A DNA stretch of 64,000 nucleotides, from contig QLIY01000022.1 of the NCBI GenBank assembly GCA_003260075.1, forward strand, positions 327,977 to 391,976, given 5' to 3'. The DNA is from Phallusia mammillata (lineage: Eukaryota > Chordata > Ascidiacea > Phlebobranchia > Ascidiidae). Below the pieces are notes generated by a model that saw only the letters and a list, made by a program, of their open reading frames with translations, ran no database searches and had not been told where the DNA came from. Of this stretch, positions 58,939-64,000 are shown piece after piece. Every line of letters starts with the position of its first letter. Within the stretch, counting starts at the first letter, position 1. The position numbers and the translations under genes are program-made.

Positions 58939-61900
58939 AGGTTGCAATCGAAAAGGCTGGCCCGGGAAAATACCTGCCGGGTTCTGCAATTATTTTTACT
59001 CCGCTTTCCGCAGGAAAATAAGTGTCCAATGCTTCACGGATAACAGTTGTCATCTACCAAAAGCAACAACCTAAAACTAATTTAAGTCCGATATTACCTA
59101 AAATTTAAGATAACGGTTATAACCGAAAAAAAGAAGCTTACTGATTCAAATGAAGCTACAGTATCAACTTCCTCGGATCCAGGAAATCCCCCACCAATGT
59201 CCAATATTTCAAAGTTAAAACCGCTTTTCCGGGCAAAGTCAAACAACAATTTTGAATCCTGTATTGCCTTTCGAAAAGTTTGAGGATTTGGGCCACTGCT
59301 ACCAACGTGGAAACTGTTGCAAAAGTTTGCAACTCAAAATTTAGCACAATTTACATTGACTGTGTAAACCAGTGGCTTCCAACCTTTTTTGACAAATTTC
59401 TCCCCTATCAATGCAAAAATGCTAGTTCCTCCCCAATACACTACATAGCAGATGCTGAATCACACAAAGATAATCTAAAATGGTATTTTTTATCAACTTC
59501 ACAGGTTATATTCCAAGAGCTTTAGTGCCTATATACAAATCACATGTAAAAATTGGAGTAAATTCCTTCCCTCAAGTTTCAAAATTCCTCTCTTGGGAGG
59601 AATTCTTATTCGGAAACCACTGGTATAAGCTGTATATTTTTCAGTTTATAATTTATTCAGGCTTTTAGAAACTGTATGATTGTTGTATTAAATGTGTTAT
59701 AAGTTTAAACAATAATTTTATGTTGCAAAGAATGTACCTGATTCCAATCACATCCAACATCAAATTCTTGGCTTTCTCAATGAGTGTTTTCGAATATTCA
59801 ACTGAAGCACCAAACTTATCTCCAAACACGGTTCGAGCTTGTGTGTCTTTAGTTTTAATGCGAAGTATAAGCCTTAAAAGTTCATAATCTGGTTTAAGTG
59901 AAGTCATGCAGATTGGCAATAAAAAGGTCCAAGCAAACGTATGATGCTTAGCATGAAATTGGGGACCTTATGCCAACAATATGATAGATGTATATCATGT
60001 GTAGGCAGTGGTGATGTCTGTTCTATCACAAAAGTCTATTGACAGTAACCAGGAATGCTAACCGGTTTGCCGATCTCATAATATTTCTTGAGACGTTTTC
60101 ATAGAACTGGTGCGAACCGGCTATAACGTCATAACGGCATTTCTTTAAGGCAAAACATGGACAAGAAATTCTTGATGTGTGTTTGGGGTAAAAACAATAA
60201 CCATTATAGGTGGGCTATTTTCACATGTAGTTTATGACAAACTTCGTTGCGTAAACTGGCAATGTTTTTTTCTAAAAGCTAACATATGAAGTATATGCGA
60301 CATAAGGTGTATCAAATTTCAAATTAAATTTAAACCTTGCTTTCGGAAAGAGTTGTTTGATTTTTAGTAGCTCCTCTTTGTTGTCAAACGTCATTGTTGT
60401 GACGCCACGATCCCTGGCGTAGCAAAGATGTGACACCATTTTACAACAGTGTGCGTAGATAATTTTTTCCGGCTCCACTCCCATATCCAATATCAAAGAT
60501 AACTCATTCTAAAAAAACTGATATGTTACTACCAGGACATTGGAATTGACGTTGCGTTTTTGGAGAGAACAGAAGTGCAAGTCTGGTTTCGTTTAGTTTA
60601 TGTTTTTGTTTTGAAATCTGTTGCTAATGTTCAAATTTTGCAAAAGACAAAAGTATTAAAGCCAAATGTGTTCTTTTATAAGGTTGATTTTGGGGTAATG
60701 TTAACCGATACAAAGTGGCCAAGTTTTGATTTGCGTTTAAGTTTTTAAAAAAAATATTTGTTGGACTTTTTTGCCAAAAAATGTGCAAGTTAAATGACCT
60801 CTGGTTACTGCCAAATCAAATTGGTTAGAAACAGAAGTCATACTACCTTACTGGCACAGTCAAATCCGCATCCCAATGCAGCGATTGTGTTAATGACAGG
60901 TCGCAAAGCATTGGCTTTCACTGCGTAAAACACTTCCACTTGAGGCAGTTCTTTCTTCCACTTTTTGTATTGATCTAAAATTCGCCCAATATCTCCAACT
61001 AGAAAAGATTCATCCCAATCCTGTATAAGCGCAGCAGTATTAATTTCCGGTAGATAGCGCACGCAACTATTTCATATGCAATCTGTTAAAAAAATGAAGG
61101 TCAAGGCCATTAGAATTGGTCTAAGGTTTCATAATAACAATAAAATGAACCTAAAACCCAGTTCTTTGTGTTATATTCAGTCCCTAAACCTATCCCCAGT
61201 CTCATTGTTATTTTAAAAAACTGCGTTCGTTACGCCATTTATCGGTATTTCGAAAATCTTTTAAACCGTAAATTCTTACGTTAGTAGCTCTACAAATTGT
61301 TTTTGACAAAAAATTGGTATCTTTCGCTAAAAACTAGAGATGTACCGAATATTCGGTTTGCCGAATTTATTCGGCCGAATCGATCATTTTTGCAAAGATT
61401 CGGTTTCGGCCGAATAATTTGTTGCGATTCGGCCGAAACCGAATCTTTTACGAACACAAATTTAAAGCGTTAAACGTGTCTTTTCTGCTTATTATGGTCC
61501 ACGCAATCTTTCAAAAGCCCAAACATAACGAAAATTGCGTCAATGTTTATCTTTTTCAACACATTATCGTTTTTCCCACGGTAGTCAAAAAAATTAGTAA
61601 TTCATTGGCAGGTTGCCAATCATGCTTAAGGCAATTTTAAACCCCACAGAACTGAAATAAGGACGAAACACAACTATTTTGCACTGGCTGCCTGGTAGAT
61701 AAACATTTTTTTCACGTCAAACGCGTAGCGTACGACTTCGCGTGACGTCATAAATGATTCGGTTGATTCGGCCGAATTTATTCGGCAAAACCGCCGAATA
61801 TTCGGTTTCGGCCGAATCGAAATTTAGCCGATTCGGTACATCACTACTAAAAACTGTGTCAACGAAAATCCCTAACCCTATCCTATGTAATCGGTGCTTA

Positions 61901-62151
61901 CCCTGTGACCATTTGCCTCATATTTTTGCATGATCTTGTCAAACTTAATTCAGAATTACACTTTCAAACTTTGATGGTTTAAAAACAATTAATAGTACAA
62001 CTATTACTTCTTTATTTCTGTTTCGATTAGCGATTGCTTGTGCCGCTTTCTTTAAGGTTGTATCATCTCCAACCACTGCCACTTGCTGATGCTCAGGAGA
62101 GTGAAGAGGAAGGGACATAAAGTTATCGTTGTCTTTAGTTTCAGCATCCAT
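57315..62151 (-). CDS. ornithine-decarboxylase-like PLP enzyme (fold III), diverged active site
   Basis: Exons in transcript order: 62008-62151, possibly 61904-61950, 60847-61066, 60336-60508, 59738-59872, 59142-59313, 58939-59053, 58519-58610, 58020-58143, 57315-57400. Exons from 60847 on join in phase and follow vertebrate ODC/antizyme-inhibitor. Landmarks are FYAVKAN (PLP Lys), GFDCASK, FHVGS (stacking His), GGGFPG (phosphate loop), AEPGRY and a catalytic-type Cys in VSCTGMD. ODC makes putrescine from ornithine. Two ornithine-contact positions differ: Asp332 (human numbering) aligns with Glu in HVAESM, and Asp361 after Cys360 aligns with Thr. The 5' joins (first exon to 61066) are not resolved by phase. 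An 80-nt C-run ends exon 58939-59053, and the loop before HVAES is short. The stop TAA at 57315 overlaps a GTAAGT donor. True ODC, antizyme inhibitor or another amino-acid decarboxylase are all possible. Confidence 0.82.
57498..57862. mobile_element. hAT-like miniature element
   Basis: Left CAGTTGTAAGTCGGGC and right GCCCGTTTACAACTCTG form inverted termini, with internal CGGGCT repeats. It lies in the last intron of the ODC-like gene. No clear target duplication. Confidence 0.55.
58859..58938. other. 80-nt C homopolymer at an exon edge
   Basis: On the minus strand it follows the last coding base of ODC-like exon 58939-59053 and is followed by GTAAATAG. If the run is removed, the exon ends at a normal GTAAAT donor in the phase required by exon 58519-58610. 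Confidence 0.7.
59370..59622. mobile_element. hAT-like miniature element (family B) in ODC-like intron
   Basis: CAGTGGCTTCCAACC at the left and GGAAACCACTG at the right. The flanking octamers GTGTAAAC and GTATAAGC differ at two positions, an aged duplication. Its interior matches 31981-32215. Confidence 0.7.
61335..61846. mobile_element. 512-bp hAT-like element with CCGAAT-rich inverted ends, perfect 8-bp TSD
   Basis: Starts TAGAGATGTACCGAATATTC and ends GATTCGGTACATCACTA. The ends form long, partly palindromic inverted repeats made of ATTCGG/CCGAAT units. A perfect 8-bp duplication CTAAAAAC lies at 61327-61334 and 61847-61854. It lies in an intron of the ODC-like gene. Its interior has no transposase-like frame. 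Confidence 0.9.
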
Positions 62152-63656
62152 TCTAATTGTAAATTCTTTAAAACTGATGAAATGTGCCAGATATGTTTCT
62201 CCTGTACTAACAAACTAAAACTCTTGCTAATATCAATTTCATCAACAATGTATTGAATTTAATAAGTCCTTTTAGTTGACGCAAATGTGGAAAATTTACC
62301 CTACTATATGAAAAAGTTAACCCACTTACTACAGTGTTTCAAACCCATTGTATTTACATAGTTGTCGGTTCTAATCCCATTTTGATCACTAACCAAAACG
62401 TTTAAGAGACAATGCCTCAACCCAATGGTATCTGATGTGGGGAAATAAATAGCCATATCTAAAAACCGAAAAAATCAATTACAATGTGACCCTACAGACA
62501 ACCAACAGAATGCAGACAACTCATAAGTAGCTACCAATAAACATGAAGTCAATCAAAAAAAATAAACAAAACACATTAAACGTCTGAGCAATACCCCAAG
62601 CGGTTACCAGACTTTCAAATATAACTTATCTCAAATGACAATTAGAACTCATTTTTGTATACTGTGGTCTGTTCGCCACCAACATTCGGAACAGTACCAA
62701 GTACACATAAACTGCAGATATACTAATATAGGGCATGAAAGGCAAACTATGAACTGAACCATGGTTGAAATAACACTTAAGCACGCATAATCAACACCAA
62801 ACACTCCAAAATTGTCACGAGGGTATTGCTTCTGCGGAAGTTGATGATTTATAATGTACAAAGCATATGCAGTATGGTTAAAGAAAACGAGATCAACATT
62901 CTCGAAAACTGTGTGAAGCGCATTTTCGGTATTTTTCACTTACGGCCTTGTAAAACGTAAAGGGCCAATTTGTAAAAAAAATCAATTTGTAATGAAATAC
63001 AATTAAACTTATGCAGCAACAAAATCAAACAAAGCCCAAGTCACAACAACTGCAGCAGTATAAGGATGCTCAACACAATTGCGGATGTGACGTTGCACAG
63101 AGATAATTGTGGGTATTTGTTATCGTGTTTAGTTTCCTTCCACACTCCCGGTCCAAGCTAAATATGTACCTTCGCAAAACAAGTTTTAGTTAACAAACTA
63201 AGAATTTATTTACTTTTTGCCAATGATTCCAGATTAATTACAAATAGGCTATATTACAGCAAGACTATAGACGCTATCTACTTTGCGGTGGTAGTTCGTG
63301 GCCTTAATTGGCAGAGGTTCTGTGCAAAAAAGGGCAACTATTTCTAAAATTGTGATTATTCGTTGCAATTGTGTCGGTGTATGGAACGTATGTTCAGCAT
63401 TAACTACAAATTTCCCCGTTATATTCGGCACCAAATTAAACAAACTACATATGGTTTTAAGTTGACGTAATTGTTCACAAAAGAGTTCTCCTAAGCGTAT
63501 TGGCGCCTAAGCGTATTCAAACCACCTGTGCCGAGCGCATCGAGAATCGGAGAAGTCTAATACGCTTTGCCTTTTTTCTTTTTCGAAAACGAGAGAAATG
63601 CGTATCGAATAAGCGTATCGAATACGCTTAAACGCTCCATGTAAAGAGGCTTAATG
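62152..63656. other. upstream region of the ODC-like gene
   Basis: No coding exon is supported. The frame at 62649-62939 (-) has hydrophobic stretches but no splice or family support. At 63484-63652 short TAAGCGTATT units appear in both orientations, suggesting a degenerate palindromic element. Confidence 0.45.
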
Positions 63657-63764
63657 GCTGCATTGGGATGCGGATGTGACTGTGCCAGTAAGGTATTGCG
63701 ACTTCTGTTTCTAACCGATTTGAGTTGGTAGTAACAAATGAGGTTTTTTAGAATGAGTTATCTT
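63657..63764 (+). pseudogene. inverted fragment of the ODC-like gene (two exon pieces and a shortened intron)
   Basis: On the plus strand GCTGCATTGGGATGCGGATG..CCAGTAAG matches the end of ODC-like exon 60847-61066. It is followed by GTATTGCGACTTCTG, the start of that intron, then a shortened intron of about 60 bases ending TTTTTTAG, then AATGAGTTATCTTTGATATT, the start of exon 60336-60508. Similarity stops on both sides. One codon change (Phe to Cys in GFDCASK) and loss of similarity after 63764 argue for a decayed fragment. It could also be the edge of an inverted paralog whose remainder has diverged. Confidence 0.75.
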
Positions 63765-63779
63765 TGATATTGGTAATGG

Positions 63780-64000
63780 GGCATAATGCAATTTTCCATT
63801 AACTCGGAAATACCGTTAGCGAAACCGTTCCGAGTAACAAAATTTCGTTCCAAATTGAACAATTTCGTTTCGGAACGAAAATTTTGTTCCGAATTTTGTT
63901 CCAAGTTACAAAAATTTCTGGTATGTCGTAACGAAAATTTTTGAACAGAAAAACATCGTTAAATTGGGTGTAACAAAAAATTTTGTTACCGTATTTTTTT
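63780..64000. repeat. palindrome-rich repeat cut by the window end
   Basis: Repeated TTCCGAGTAAC, AAATTTCGTT and CGGAACG units in both orientations suggest another miniature element with inverted ends, but its right end lies outside the window. Confidence 0.35.

Noticed and set aside
62649..62939. Minus-strand 96-codon frame with hydrophobic stretches as a membrane protein
   Set aside because: No supporting exon structure or motif. AT-rich sequence yields such hydrophobic frames by chance.
28..63900. Prokaryotic-style operon, CRISPR array, prophage or toxin-antitoxin system
   Set aside because: Every recognisable gene is a spliced metazoan gene except the intronless BCAR1-like one. No regularly spaced repeats or bacterial signals are present.

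Overview
The window is animal nuclear DNA and most likely comes from a tunicate of the Ciona type. It is AT-rich, with many short GT-AG introns, compact genes on both strands, and small non-autonomous DNA transposons in introns and spacers. No bacterial, phage, CRISPR or operon structure is present. Species assignment is inference from gene content and style, not from a database.

Layout. 2770-8738 (+) encodes an ABCB6-like half ABC transporter. 9639-13024 (+) encodes a lysosomal phospholipase A2 group XV / LCAT-family enzyme. 15390-16538 (-) and 18628-20938 (-) hold two incomplete gene models that I do not recognise. 22005-22807 (+) encodes a small single-pass membrane protein. 25146-27527 (+) is an intronless p130Cas/BCAR1-family adaptor. 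29196-44727 (+) is a 29-exon EDC4 (Ge-1/HEDLS) decapping scaffold whose exons sum to exactly 1402 codons plus stop. 46640-54763 (-) is an ABCG half transporter close to Drosophila white. 57315-62151 (-) is a diverged ornithine-decarboxylase-like PLP enzyme, and 63657-63764 (+) is an inverted relic of two of its exons. The genes serve separate housekeeping, signalling and transport roles and do not look like one pathway.

A strong assembly signature runs through the window. Eighteen C-runs are almost all exactly 10 nt long. Fifteen of them separate or bracket near-identical copies of the local sequence, some including whole exons. Seven longer C-runs (41-95 nt) lack flanking duplicates. In two places (20245-20630 and 52094-52804) a second copy is bracketed by two C-runs and splits an exon; removing the bracketed block restores the reading frame. 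I therefore read the C-runs as gap or join placeholders and the flanking copies as unmerged, probably allelic, contig ends. Exon duplications in this window should not be taken as biology without read support.

Mobile DNA is mostly hAT-like miniature elements (several with perfect 8-bp target duplications), two copies of a tRNA-derived SINE, one long-terminal-inverted-repeat element with a telomere-like loop, and two hammerhead-ribozyme-like cores. The most interesting biological leads are the degenerate ABC signature of the ABCB6-like protein, the altered substrate-binding positions of the ODC-like enzyme, the intronless Cas adaptor and the hammerhead-like cores. I found no convincing new multi-gene system.
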